The notes under the pieces: generated by a model
The model's input: the letters and a program-made list of their open reading frames with translations, nothing else
Databases searched by the model: none
What the model was told of the DNA's origin: nothing
Program-made: the position numbers and the translations under genes
Shown: piece after piece, positions 26,705 through 35,268 of the stretch
Layout: each line of letters opens with the position of its first letter
How positions within the stretch are numbered: the stretch's first letter is position 1
Assembly: GCF_902859935.1 (NCBI RefSeq)
Contig: NZ_CADIKI010000027.1
Coordinates: 42,989-106,988, forward strand
Direction of reading: 5' to 3'
Source of the DNA: Paraburkholderia fynbosensis
GTDB lineage: Bacteria > Pseudomonadota > Gammaproteobacteria > Burkholderiales > Burkholderiaceae
DNA length: 64,000 nucleotides

Positions 26705-27702
26705 GCAACGCAACCATGAGCAAACCCCGCCTGAAGACTTCGGCGATGATCGCATCGATCGCCAGCGAAGGCCAGGTCACACGTTCCGCGCCTTTCGGTC
26801 ACGCGCTGGCCGAATTAGCACGGCAGAAGCAGAACGTGATCGGCATGACTGCCGACCTCGGCAAATATACGGATCTGCACATTTTCTCGAAGGAGTTTCC
26901 CGAGCGCTTCTACCAGATGGGAATGGCCGAACAATTGCTGATGGGCGCCGCGTCGGGATTCGCGCATGAAGGCGCGCAGCCGTTCGTCACGACGTATGCC
27001 GTTTTCGCGACGCGCCGCGCCTACGACTTCATGCATCAGACGATCGCCGAGGACAACCTCGACGTGAAGATCGTCTGCGCGTTGCCGGGTCTCACGACTG
27101 GCTACGGTCCCAGCCACCAGGCCGCCGAAGACCTCGCATTGATGCGTGCGATGCCGAACATGACCGTGATCGATCCGTGTGACGCACTCGATATCGAGCA
27201 GATGGTGCCCGCCATCGCCGCACATAAGGGACCGGTCTATGCCCGCCTGCTGCGCGGCAACGTGCCGGCCGTGCTTGACGAATACGACTACCAGTTCGAA
27301 CTTGGCAAGGCGAAGCTGCTGCGCGACGGCGCGGAAGTGCTGGTCATTTCGTCGGGCATCATGACGATGCGCGCGCTCGAAGTGGCGAAAGCACTGGAAA
27401 AGGACCGTATCGGCGTCGGCGTACTGCACGTGCCGACGATCAAGCCACTCGACACGCAGACGATCGTGCGCGAAGCGAAGCGCTCGGGCCGACTCGTGGT
27501 GGTGGCCGAAAACCATACGGTGATCGGCGGATTGGGCGAAGCGGTCGCAGCGGAACTCATGCGCGCGGGCGTGTCGTGCCGCTTCAGGCAAGTGGGGCTT
27601 CCCGACGCGTTCCTCGACGCCGGTGCGCTGCCGACGCTTCATGACCGGTACGGCATTTCGAGCGCGACGATGTCGGAGACGATCAAGGGCTGGCTGACTT
27701 GA
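26701..27702 (+). CDS. transketolase-like protein, C-terminal subunit
   Basis: 333 residues, the central and C-terminal domains of a transketolase. GMTADLGKYTDLHIFSKEFP, the catalytic glutamate of FYQMGMAEQLLMGAASG, GPSHQAAEDLALMRAMPNM and the C-terminal HPTI-like VGVLHVPTIKPLDTQTIV are typical. The start overlaps the previous stop in ATGA, so the two chains are made in equal amounts. It ends the cluster; an inverted repeat follows at 27731. Confidence 0.9.
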   Translation: MSNATMSKPRLKTSAMIASIASEGQVTRSAPFGHALAELARQKQNVIGMTADLGKYTDLHIFSKEFPERFYQMGMAEQLLMGAASGFAHEGAQPFVTTYAVFATRRAYDFMHQTIAEDNLDVKIVCALPGLTTGYGPSHQAAEDLALMRAMPNMTVIDPCDALDIEQMVPAIAAHKGPVYARLLRGNVPAVLDEYDYQFELGKAKLLRDGAEVLVISSGIMTMRALEVAKALEKDRIGVGVLHVPTIKPLDTQTIVREAKRSGRLVVVAENHTVIGGLGEAVAAELMRAGVSCRFRQVGLPDAFLDAGALPTLHDRYGISSATMSETIKGWLT

Positions 27703-27730
27703 TTGAGTGCGGCGAGTGAATCGCGGGCAT

Positions 27731-27756
27731 GCGGGCGCTGCAGCGTAAGCGCCCGC
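27731..27756. repeat. inverted repeat after split transketolase
   Basis: 9 bp perfect arms (GCGGGCGCT/AGCGCCCGC) around an 8 nt spacer, 29 bp after the last gene of the cluster. No T-run, so terminator function is only possible. Confidence 0.45.
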
Positions 27757-27811
27757 AACTGCGTGGACTGAACCGTGGCGCTATCGCTTACGAGTTCTGC
27801 CAGCGACACAT

Positions 27812-28095
27812 TCAGACCACGCCACTCGTGCGCAGCATCTGCGTCGCTTTCTCTTCTGTTCGCGCCGCCCATCCGCATCTTCGCGGCTCATATCGATCAG
27901 CGCGCAGACAGAGCCGCTCCAGCGGCGGCGCGCAGTCTTCCAGCACGTGCGGCCGCGGGCGTCAGGCCGGGTTCGTCGAACGTCAGCGCCCTTGTCGTCG
28001 AACCGTACGATCTCGCCGTGCCGCTTCAACTCCCATGGATAGATCGCACCGCTCGGCATGCGCATGCGGATCCAGCGGTGCGCTGTCCATCACAA
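27812..28095 (-). pseudogene. LysR family regulator, C-terminal remnant
   Basis: Only pieces of the effector domain remain, in more than one frame. TAHRWIRMRMPSGAIYPWEL matches the LysR stretch that normally reads H-x-C-I-R-x-R-x-P-S-G-x-Y-x-W-E. In another frame TFDEPGLTPAAA follows, and in a third VLEDCAPPLERLCLRADRY, corresponding to the normal C-terminal VLEDW-C-P-P-F region. About 40 residues between these are missing and no DNA-binding domain is left. A former regulator, perhaps of a gene also lost. Confidence 0.7.
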
Positions 28096-28322
28096 CATCG
28101 AGGCAGCCGGATCTATTCCATCTCAACCGCGAAGTGAGCTATGCCCGTCGTATGCACGCGAGCGGACGCTACGTTCGGCGCGCGTGACGCACACAGGAGG
28201 AATGCGAAGGCGAGTCAGGAGGTAGCGGTGTGGGATGGCACTTGCGACCCACGCTCACACACGTTCATGACTCGTTCTTCGTCGCGTCGCGGTTTGCGGC
28301 GCAATCGGGAGTCTCGACATCC

Positions 28323-28610
28323 CTAACAAAGTCTCGTGCTCATCACCCACGACATACCGTTGAACCGCGCGACGATCGAATCCAGCAATTCACGTCGTGT
28401 TTGAACGAGCGCTATCTCGACTTCCTCGAAGCCTCTATCCGGAAACGTTTTGATATCCACGTGCTTGACGTTGCGCGAAAACGGCAGCAACACCTGCCAG
28501 ATCGCAGCAACGCGTATCCCCTCGACGCGTGCGCGCACCACCAGACGATGGCAATCCGCGGCACGAATCGCCGGTAATTGAAGCTCCGTTTCGACCCGCC
28601 CACTATTCAT
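28323..28610 (-). CDS. small protein of unknown function (95 aa)
   Basis: Not recognised by name. The sequence (MNSGRVETELQLPAIRAADC, HRLVVRARVEGIRVAAIWQV, KHVDIKTFPDRGFEEVEIAL) reads as a real compact alpha/beta protein, with alternating strands that recall an ACT-like or ferredoxin-like fold; that is only an impression. AGGGGGA lies 5 nt before the ATG. It overlaps the end of the upstream gene by 8 nt, so the two are translationally coupled and likely act together. Confidence 0.65.
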   Translation of the reverse strand: MNSGRVETELQLPAIRAADCHRLVVRARVEGIRVAAIWQVLLPFSRNVKHVDIKTFPDRGFEEVEIALVQTRRELLDSIVARFNGMSWVMSTRLC

Positions 28611-28926
28611 GCCGATCCCCCTGTGTTTGCCAGACCATGTCTTCCCGATCTTCGCGGTGCCCGGTCCGCTGATTGCTCCGTTGGCTCTCCGACGGCGCGT
28701 TGCCAATGCCGCGCAGTCTTTTCAGCAACGCCTGCGCATGGTCCTGATCGGTTCGTGAAATATCGCGTCGGCCGAGTAGCGTTTCGATGCGCTGGCGCCA
28801 ATAGCCCGGCTCGTTGATCAGCGTTGTGGAAGCGATCGAGTCGCCGCGGTTCGTTATCCTTTCGAGCGCAACGACTATCGCTTCGATATGCAACAGATCA
28901 CTTTTACAAGAAGCGTCAAATCCCAT
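28603..28926 (-). CDS. small protein of unknown function (107 aa)
   Basis: Not recognised. Predicted mostly helical: SDLLHIEAIVVALERITNRG, GYWRQRIETLLGRRDISRTD, DHAQALLKRLRGIGNAPSES, with a polar, disordered-looking tail (SQRSNQRTGHREDREDM). No signal or membrane segment. Its stop codon lies inside the next gene's first codons, forming a two-gene unit. It follows the 52-residue membrane protein gene by 44 nt on the same strand. Confidence 0.65.
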   Translation of the reverse strand: MGFDASCKSDLLHIEAIVVALERITNRGDSIASTTLINEPGYWRQRIETLLGRRDISRTDQDHAQALLKRLRGIGNAPSESQRSNQRTGHREDREDMVWQTQGDRHE

Positions 28927-28970
28927 TACACTCCCGAACTACCTGATTTCTTGAATGCGTTGTGTCGCGT

Positions 28971-29129
28971 CTATTTCGGTCCGCGTGTGCGATACCACCA
29001 ATCGACGTGATCGAGATTTCTAAGAAGCTGTCCACGACGGTGTTCGCGGCGATAATGGCTGATTACCAGCGGTATTGCGATCAGCAGTGCGGAAACCCCG
29101 ATCGTCAATCCCATCCATCGTTCGGTCAT
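28971..29129 (-). CDS. small single-span membrane protein (52 aa)
   Basis: One membrane helix (WMGLTIGVSALLIAIPLVI) is followed by a basic cytoplasmic tail SHYRREHRRGQLLRNLDHVD and WWYRTRGPK. ATG at 29129 has GAGG 6 nt upstream. It is probably the first gene of the small-protein set that continues leftward. Function unknown; positive residues after the helix suggest N-out, C-in topology. Confidence 0.55.
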   Translation of the reverse strand: MTERWMGLTIGVSALLIAIPLVISHYRREHRRGQLLRNLDHVDWWYRTRGPK

Positions 29130-29349
29130 TTGCAACCTCGTCTGAAAAGAAACGGCGTGATTTACGCGATTCCGATTACGGGCGTCCCCTGGCAGCATCA
29201 GGGTCAATGAACGGACAAGACATCACCCTCATACGCCGTTCAATCCGGTACCCGGACAAACCAACAGGTAATGCGATGCCATGCCGGTCCGGATCGTCCG
29301 ATCCGTCCTGCTTCTTAGAAAAACGTTTGAATGGCCCTGCAGTGCCCGG

Positions 29350-29898
29350 CTAGTCGGCGCGAGCGTGATCGCGGGACTTTTGAGAGTCCGGCGCAGCGGC
29401 CGTCAGCGGATTACGCTGCGCCATTGCGATGGCCTGCGCGGTGGCTTTCAACACCGTGTCGTAAGCGACACCGGCACTGGAAACCGTCGACTTCAATATC
29501 GTGACGGCAGCATCCGAACCGGCAGGTGCATGACTCGCGACGCCGTCGACCAGCGCTTGTAGTCTGCTGTTGTGCTGCTCGAAGTGAGCCTTCGTGAATT
29601 TCATCCACTCGGCTTGCGTATGGGTCGCGAGTCCAAGCAACTGGTGGTTATAAGAAAGCGCTTTGTCAGAGAGCGAGCGCGCAGTTTGGGTCTGATAAGA
29701 CCAGAGTTCGACGGGCGCCTGAGCGGACATCGCCGTCAGCCAGGCCTTCTGATTCTCGGCAAGCGCCGTCTTGACCATCTGCTGATTCAGATCGACGAGC
29801 TCTTCGAAACACTGGAATGCCCGCTGCGCCAACGAAAACGCGGCGGCAACGCTATCGTGTTGCATCCCGTCGATTTGCGTGTTGGTCGAGAAGTACAT
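29350..29898 (-). CDS. phasin family protein (polyhydroxyalkanoate granule)
   Basis: 182 residues, the usual phasin size. The helical core is typical: AAFSLAQRAFQCFEELVDLN, QQMVKTALAENQKAWLTAMS, and an alanine-rich C-terminal half (VLKATAQAIAMAQRNPLTAA). Phasins coat polyhydroxyalkanoate granules in the cytoplasm and regulate their size. No PHA synthase gene is nearby. GGAG-type site precedes the ATG; the gene stands alone on the minus strand. Confidence 0.85.
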   Translation of the reverse strand: MYFSTNTQIDGMQHDSVAAAFSLAQRAFQCFEELVDLNQQMVKTALAENQKAWLTAMSAQAPVELWSYQTQTARSLSDKALSYNHQLLGLATHTQAEWMKFTKAHFEQHNSRLQALVDGVASHAPAGSDAAVTILKSTVSSAGVAYDTVLKATAQAIAMAQRNPLTAAAPDSQKSRDHARAD

Positions 29899-30263
29899 TG
29901 CTCACTCCTTTAGTCGTACGTATTAATCGGCTCAGAAGAGGGCAAGAAAATCTGCCGCAACTTGACCCGGCGAATGCTCGAGGCCCGCGGGACGCAGGCC
30001 CGACGCATTCCGCATTGCAGCATTAGATGATTCATTCTAACTTTGTCAAATGAGTAGTTCGAGTGCTCTTTACTAGGTGATTACCCTGGCTTTTCGGGCA
30101 TTTCTGCAAGCTGGATTTGTCAGAGGTACGAAGACCGCTGACCTGCCAGGCTGCGATCTGACTCAAAGGGTTCGAAGGACATCGTCAGTCACTCGGCGCC
30201 AGGAGGGCTCCGCGCAGTCGTTACAATGCTTCGGATGAACCCCTTTTCTTCCCCTAACATCGA
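29899..30263. other. 365 bp divergent intergenic region
   Basis: Lies between the leftward phasin gene and the rightward oxygenase-like gene. A stretch around 30020-30070 is AT-rich and is a likely promoter zone. No gene supported. Confidence 0.4.
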
Positions 30264-30977
30264 ATGCGCGACACGCTGACGTCCTATTTCTGGAGCAACG
30301 ACGCCATGCGCAGTCGCAGCGTCAGCACCCTCATGCTGTCCGGCACAGTCGATATTCCTGTCCCGCCTACCCGACTGCTGGCGGATTGGCAACGGGAGAT
30401 CGCGTCGCGCATGGTTCTGGAGCCCGGAGACGTCGAGGTCATGCCTTTGGCGCGAGCGCGCATGCGTTGGCCGGAATACTCACGCTGCGTGCAGGCAGCG
30501 TCCGACTGGACGCGTGCGCTTGGTCTGACTGAGATACTCGCCTCCAGTGACGTCGCCCTCATGGCCTGCCGTGGCGCGCGATATCACCATGACGGGGCGC
30601 AATATGGCGCAGCGGCCTTCTGCAATCTCTTTCTGAGCGAGGACAAGGGGCTCGACCTGCATTTTTCTTCTCTCGGCCGTCGCATTCCGCTGACCCGTGG
30701 AACGATTGTGCTGTTCGATACCGCGCAGCCTCATGGGGTCATTCAGCGCGGCAGCCGCGGATTCAATGCAGCCGAATTCACGCCGGATCAGGATCATGTC
30801 CAGATTTTCCTGACCTGGGAGCTTCCCATTGAAGATGCCCATGTCGCGCAAGCACTGAAGGTCGACTTCGATGTCGCTCCTTCAACCTCGTCGCAACTGG
30901 ATCAAGAGCAGGTCTTGCTGAATGGTGAGCAGGTCGTCGTGTGTCCGGAATCGGGCCATTGGCGTCCGGTCGACTGA
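30264..30977 (+). CDS. 2OG-Fe(II) oxygenase-like protein
   Basis: 237 residues; not a well-known family. A double-stranded beta-helix core is suggested by MACRGARYHHDGAQYGAAAF (candidate iron ligands H108 or H109 with D110) and GTIVLFDTAQPHGVIQRG (candidate distal H157), the H-x-D...H pattern of 2-oxoglutarate/Fe(II) enzymes. A basic residue for 2OG (R162 or R165) is plausible. The C-terminal ~60 residues are outside the core. Start at 30264 has no clear ribosome site; the ATG at 30306 (MRSRSVSTLML) is an alternative. Monocistronic. Reaction unknown. Confidence 0.6.
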   Translation: MRDTLTSYFWSNDAMRSRSVSTLMLSGTVDIPVPPTRLLADWQREIASRMVLEPGDVEVMPLARARMRWPEYSRCVQAASDWTRALGLTEILASSDVALMACRGARYHHDGAQYGAAAFCNLFLSEDKGLDLHFSSLGRRIPLTRGTIVLFDTAQPHGVIQRGSRGFNAAEFTPDQDHVQIFLTWELPIEDAHVAQALKVDFDVAPSTSSQLDQEQVLLNGEQVVVCPESGHWRPVD

Positions 30978-31267
30978 AGCCACTTTTCGGGCATCGGGTT
31001 TGATCGGCGGCGGGACGGGTGATTCATCCAACACGCAATCGGCAGCAACGAAGTGCCGATGAGCGATCAGCAGCTCAAAAGAAAATCTCCCATTTCGCCG
31101 ATCGGATTCTTTTGCCGGAGCAGACGCGTGCGCTGATCGACAAGTGCCGGCATGTCGAACAACGGGGCAGCGCAGCGGAGATCGCGCTGGCGGCCTTGCC
31201 GCGTAGGCGTGGAAACGCCGCGCATCGATGCCGTCAACTTGCGAGCTGTCGACATCGATGCGATTGA

Positions 31268-31612
31268 CTAGTGACTGGAAAGCAGAACGTTTGCAATCAC
31301 GCCGGTTGCAATCGCGGCGAGCACATAGTCTCCGTTCACCCCCATCCATTGATACCCGCGCGGCGGTGCTTGCAAGCCATGGCCGTGCCAGTCGTCGACC
31401 ACGTAGTTGCGGTTACGATATTCCGCCGGGAGCCGTTCACCCTTATGCCAGTCGGCGTGGGGAACCGGGCCGCCCGGGCGCCTCGAGTCGGCGTCGTGCG
31501 GCGCAGGTCCGTGACCATGTGACTGGGGATGTCCCCCAGGGCCATGCTTGCCTTGAGACGATGGACCACCGTGATGCCCGGTCCTGCTACACAAGCTTGA
31601 CGACATTACCAA
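31268..31612 (-). pseudogene. RcnB-like protein, N-terminally truncated
   Basis: The C-terminal half matches RcnB-family proteins: a His/Gly-rich linker (HPQSHGHGPAPHDAD), then WHKGERLPAEYRNRNYVVDD and PPRGYQWMGVNGDYVLAAIA, ending in a hydrophobic segment. RcnB relatives are exported and linked to metal homeostasis. Here the signal peptide is missing and the open frame starts inside the end of the upstream Ohr-type gene (26 bp overlap), so the 5' part seems to have been deleted when the two were joined. If translated, the product would stay in the cytoplasm. Confidence 0.65.
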
Positions 31613-32078
31613 TGCCCTGCCGTGTCATCTTCGCATAAGGGCAAAACCGTTCGGCGTTGCGGACCAGTTTCTCCGCGACGATGCGTTCGACGCCAGGCAA
31701 TCGGATACGGATATCCGCGGTCAAGACGTACAGGCCGTCCGTCGGATCGCGCCCGAAATTGACCGTGACTTCGACCGAGGCACCCGGAATCGCGATGCCC
31801 GCATGTGCCGCAAGCAGACTCAGCGCGCCGTGAAAGCAGGCCGCGTAGCCCGCCGCGAATAGTTGCTCGGGATTGGTGCCGCCGCCGGGGCCGCCCAAGG
31901 CCCTCGGCAATCGCAATTCGACTGCGAGATTGCCGTCATCGGAACGGGCGATGCCCGACGCGCGACCATGCCCCGCCTCTCCGCCAGTGACGATGACAGT
32001 GGTCGAATAAAGCGTATGGTTATCTCGCCCGCGATACTTTTCGAATAGCCACAGCGGCGGTGGACGCAATAAGGTCAT
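31587..32078 (-). CDS. Ohr/OsmC-type organic hydroperoxide reductase, paralogue 1
   Basis: 163 residues. The thiol peroxidase site has both cysteines: C81 in AAGYAACFHGALSLLA and C146 in RFCPYAKMTRQ. TGGEAGHGRASGIARSDDGN and the glycine-rich GGPGGGTNPEQLFAAGY are the family marks. Ohr enzymes reduce organic and fatty-acid hydroperoxides with lipoylated protein as reductant, in the cytoplasm. A second copy lies at 34443. No OhrR repressor gene is near. Confidence 0.9.
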   Translation of the reverse strand: MTLLRPPPLWLFEKYRGRDNHTLYSTTVIVTGGEAGHGRASGIARSDDGNLAVELRLPRALGGPGGGTNPEQLFAAGYAACFHGALSLLAAHAGIAIPGASVEVTVNFGRDPTDGLYVLTADIRIRLPGVERIVAEKLVRNAERFCPYAKMTRQGIGNVVKLV

Positions 32079-32102
32079 GGCGTGCTCGGTCGGTTTCTGG
32101 TT

Positions 32103-32314
32103 CTATTTGGCGGCTTGTGTGTGGGTGAACCACGCATCGAAGTTCACCGTGCCAAGGCGCGGGTTGGCGCCCGGCACAAGCGTGTCGTCGTGCAACTGCA
32201 CGCCGACATAGCGGGCGTGCGCATCTGCGACGGCATTGCGTGAATCTTGAGTCGTCGAGAGAAAACGACGTTACCGCCGATGAGTCCCACGCCGCCGATC
32301 ACAACGATCTGCAT
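32103..32314 (-). pseudogene. NAD(P)-binding SDR-type oxidoreductase, internally deleted
   Basis: An intact start (GGAGG site, ATG at 32314) gives MQIVVIGGVGLIGGNVV, the Rossmann-type opening of atypical NmrA-like dehydrogenases. Within ~20 codons this runs into unrelated frame, and the normal C-terminus (DDTLVPGANPRLGTVNFDAW then FTHTQAAK and stop at 32103) appears in a different frame. About 170 residues are missing. The intact relatives are ~250 residues. Confidence 0.75.
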
Positions 32315-32556
32315 GATGTTCCTCCATGAGCTTGAGCGCGGTTCTCGCGTACCGCTGCCCATTGCGGACTCAGCCATGGCATCGCGTTGCGCATGCGTGT
32401 GCCGGTGCGGCGCCGGTCTGGCCGCACGATTGGCAGACCATCCGTCCACGAAGCATCGTAGGCATGCGCCGCGTCATGCGGTAGAGCCGCGGAGAGACGC
32501 ACCGTGTTGTGTGAGGAGCACCCGCCAATCTGGCATCTCGGCGGCGACAAACGCAA

Positions 32557-33561
32557 TCAGTAAGCGACAAGTGTCCCCCGCTCCGCGCCGATTGCAGCGT
32601 CGCTCATCACTCTCATCGGATCGGCATCGAAGCCTGCCGCACGCCATGCTTCGACACCGCCGGTCAGCGGCAAGGCGAGCTTGACACCGGCCAGCCGCAA
32701 CCGCCTCGCCATCCACGCCGCGGATGCCTCGTTTGGACATGAACAATAGATGACGAGCGTCCGGTTCCGGCCATAGCGCTCCACGATCTGCTGCGGCTTT
32801 CGTTCATCGGCAAGCACAGCGCCGGGAATGACGAACGGGTCGAGCATCCGGCGTTCGGCGGAACGGATATCGAGCACGACCGGCCGCGGGTTGTGTGCGA
32901 GCAATGCATGCAATTCGCCCACGCTGATTCGCGCCGTTTCGAGCGCTCTCGCCATCATGATCCGCCGGCAATAGCGGTACGACACGTAAAGCGCCAGTAC
33001 GATGCCGACGGCAATCAACGCTTGCCAGCCCAGATGGGAGACCAGTACAAAAATGACGCCGATCTGCGACGCAAAGATTGCGCCAACGGCCAATCCAGTC
33101 GATGCCCAAAGAGCGACGCCCGCGCAATCGTGCAACACGAAGGAACGCAGCCTGACCGCCATCGCACCGCATAGCGGCACCGCGACAAGCGACAGACCGG
33201 GGACGAACCGCGCCACGATCAGGACCCGGACTCCCCACCGGCCAAAGAAGCGCTCCGTGTTGCTGACGCATGTTTCGCGCGATAGCGACAGTTTGCAAAC
33301 GGTATGAAGCGTGCGCTCGCCGTAGCGCTTGCCGCCCTGATACCAGATCAGATCGCCGAGCAGACCACCCATCACAGCGGCCGCCAGCATGGGCGCGAGA
33401 TGCAGCAATGTCGACAGCGCGACGTGCGAGGTGAGCGCAATACCCGCTCCAACCGTGATCAATGTCGGAGTGACGGGCAATGGCAGGCCAAGGGAAGATC
33501 CGAGAAAATTCAGGAATACGATCAGCATTCCGTACCGCGTGATCAATTCATGCGACAACAT
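32557..33561 (-). CDS. DedA family membrane protein fused to a rhodanese domain
   Basis: 334 residues. Residues 1-~200 are a DedA/VTT membrane domain with FLNFLGSSLGLPLPVTPTL, GGLLGDLIWYQGGKRYGER and the conserved FFGRWGVRVLIVARFVPG. Residues ~210-310 are a rhodanese domain with its active-site cysteine C273 in VIYCSCPNEASAAWMARRL. DedA proteins handle lipid or proton movement at the inner membrane; the rhodanese moves sulfane sulfur on the cytoplasmic side. The domain pair occurs in other proteobacteria. It lies between two Ohr-type genes; a link to sulfur or oxidative stress is inference. Confidence 0.85.
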   Translation of the reverse strand: MLSHELITRYGMLIVFLNFLGSSLGLPLPVTPTLITVGAGIALTSHVALSTLLHLAPMLAAAVMGGLLGDLIWYQGGKRYGERTLHTVCKLSLSRETCVSNTERFFGRWGVRVLIVARFVPGLSLVAVPLCGAMAVRLRSFVLHDCAGVALWASTGLAVGAIFASQIGVIFVLVSHLGWQALIAVGIVLALYVSYRYCRRIMMARALETARISVGELHALLAHNPRPVVLDIRSAERRMLDPFVIPGAVLADERKPQQIVERYGRNRTLVIYCSCPNEASAAWMARRLRLAGVKLALPLTGGVEAWRAAGFDADPMRVMSDAAIGAERGTLVAY

Positions 33562-34442
33562 GGCACTCTCCCTGGGCTTGCGCCGCTGTCTCTGGAAGAT
33601 CGTTCATCGCTGTGCCTGAATCGGCCCAGACGAGCACGGCCTTCTCGCAGTTCTTCCTCCAGCGAGCGCCCCTTGAACGACCTGATCTTCCCCGCACTGC
33701 CAACTGCCGTTTCTGCTTCTCCCGAAGCAACGGATGGGCAAGGCGCCCCTTCTCCGGACATGCGCCTGCACTGAGCAGTAGAAACTGCTCCGCGCTTTCG
33801 CACGATTCTTACGGGATGCTGGCTGGTTCGCTTCAGGTGGCTTGTGCCGCCACCGTCAGGACAAATCGTAGGCGGGGTCGTCGAGCGGTAGTAGCCCCGC
33901 GAAGGAGCCCACCGTGTTGCCGTGCAGACAACAGTCAATAAGAGAAGGGCAAGGAGACGTCGGTAGCGCACTGCAGATCGAGAGCACGGATCTGCTAGCT
34001 GGCACAGTGGCCACAATCTATCGGGCAAGGCATCCCTGCAAACGGCTTTCACGCAAGCCGGTCGCCCGCCTTCGAAGCTGGCTTCGCTCAGCACGGCAAG
34101 AAACGCAATGACACCCGCGTAGCTGGCCGCAAAGCTGGTCGAAGTGAGCATAGACTGGACACCGTTCCCCTCACGAGGCAAGGCGAGTCCCACCGGCTCG
34201 GCGCCGATTGTTTCCCGAAAGGCAACACCATGCGCTCCTGCCCGAGGCTTCTGCATCTGCCCGGACCAGGCTAGGATTTGCTCTAACATCACCGCGTATG
34301 TTTCACTGGCGTGCGCGAAGTGATCAGCAGACCTCCGCAAAATGCCACCAGCGCCGCGGACGAGCCGCAAGTTCGCGGGCGACAGGCTCACCCTCTGCCC
34401 TACCGCGTTTGAACAGGTTCGTAGAATTACCGGATCAACACC
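33562..34442. other. 880 bp gap with eroded sequence
   Basis: No intact gene. A long minus-strand open frame crosses it, but its upstream part runs antisense to the second Ohr gene and its downstream part has no recognisable product. A LysR fragment is described separately. The rest looks like worn non-coding sequence and the upstream region of the Ohr gene at 34443. Confidence 0.45.
34049..34151 (-). pseudogene. LysR family regulator, N-terminal fragment
   Basis: From the ATG at 34151 the frame reads MLTSTSFAASYAGVIAFLAV and LSEASF, a LysR opening; after loss of two bases the sequence continues in another frame as AKAGDRLA and then a stop. Together SFAKAGDRL is the usual first-helix sequence of one LysR subgroup. 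Nothing of the effector domain is seen downstream. Short match, so moderate confidence. Confidence 0.45.
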
Positions 34443-34970
34443 ATGGAAAACCTCACCCCTCCGCCTTTGACCGTACTCGATAAATATCACGGGCAGGACT
34501 TCCAGGGGCTCTATACCGGCACCGTACGGGTGACGGGCGGCGAGGCCAAACATGGCAGAGCGTCCGGAATCGTCCGTTCAGACGATGGCAATCTCGATCT
34601 CAACCTGCGCTTGCCGGAAGCCTTGGGCGGCCCGGGCGGCGGCACCAATCCCGAGCAGTTGATCGCCGCCGGCTATGCAGCCTGTTTCCACGGCGCGTTG
34701 ACGCTGATTGCCGCTAGAAACAACATTGCGCTCGTTAACGCGGCCGTCGACGCTTCCGTGACGTTCGGACGCGACCCGGTAGACGGAATGTACATGCTGA
34801 CAGCCGACATCCGGATTCATCTGCCCGGTGTGGACCGCGCCATCGCCGAGCAGCTCGTGCGCAGCACCGAACGCGTCTGTCCGTACGCCAAGATGGCGCG
34901 ACACGGGATGGTCAATGTGGTCGCGCTGTATGTCGATCCACCTGAAACAGAGGGCGTCGGGCCGGAATGA
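34443..34970 (+). CDS. Ohr/OsmC-type organic hydroperoxide reductase, paralogue 2
   Basis: 175 residues, aligning end to end with the copy at 31587 on the other strand; the cysteines fall at identical positions (C81 in AAGYAACFHGALTLIA, C146 in RVCPYAKMARH). It carries 12 extra C-terminal residues. The two are close paralogues, probably from a duplication. Reduces organic hydroperoxides in the cytoplasm. Single-gene unit. Confidence 0.9.
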   Translation: MENLTPPPLTVLDKYHGQDFQGLYTGTVRVTGGEAKHGRASGIVRSDDGNLDLNLRLPEALGGPGGGTNPEQLIAAGYAACFHGALTLIAARNNIALVNAAVDASVTFGRDPVDGMYMLTADIRIHLPGVDRAIAEQLVRSTERVCPYAKMARHGMVNVVALYVDPPETEGVGPE

Positions 34971-35268
34971 CACCGGCTGCGGCGAGCGGAGGGACTCGCC
35001 CCTTTCGTGAACGGACACCGACGCGTCGACCTGGCAACTGTCCGCTCGGTGGCACGCGAAGCGAGCGTGGCGACGACGTGCGTGTATGAATAGCCCGGAC
35101 GCGAAGCGACGGACGACGGGCAGGCGAGCCGGAGCACCGACATAGGTTGGGCCCACGCGCTCCTGGGCATGGCAGGAGCGAATCCAGCCCAATTGCATGG
35201 GCCGGATCCGGTTATGACGCGCCTTCAAGTGATTGCGGATTTCCGTGTTTTCTCAGGTACTCCATCCA

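Noticed and set aside
31019..31267. A plus-strand open frame after the oxygenase-like gene
   Set aside because: The stretch ILLPEQTRALIDKCRHVEQR looks slightly protein-like but has no clear start, family or ribosome site.
33543..34553. A minus-strand open frame of ~336 codons
   Set aside because: Upstream part is antisense to the second Ohr gene; only a short LysR fragment inside it is recognisable.
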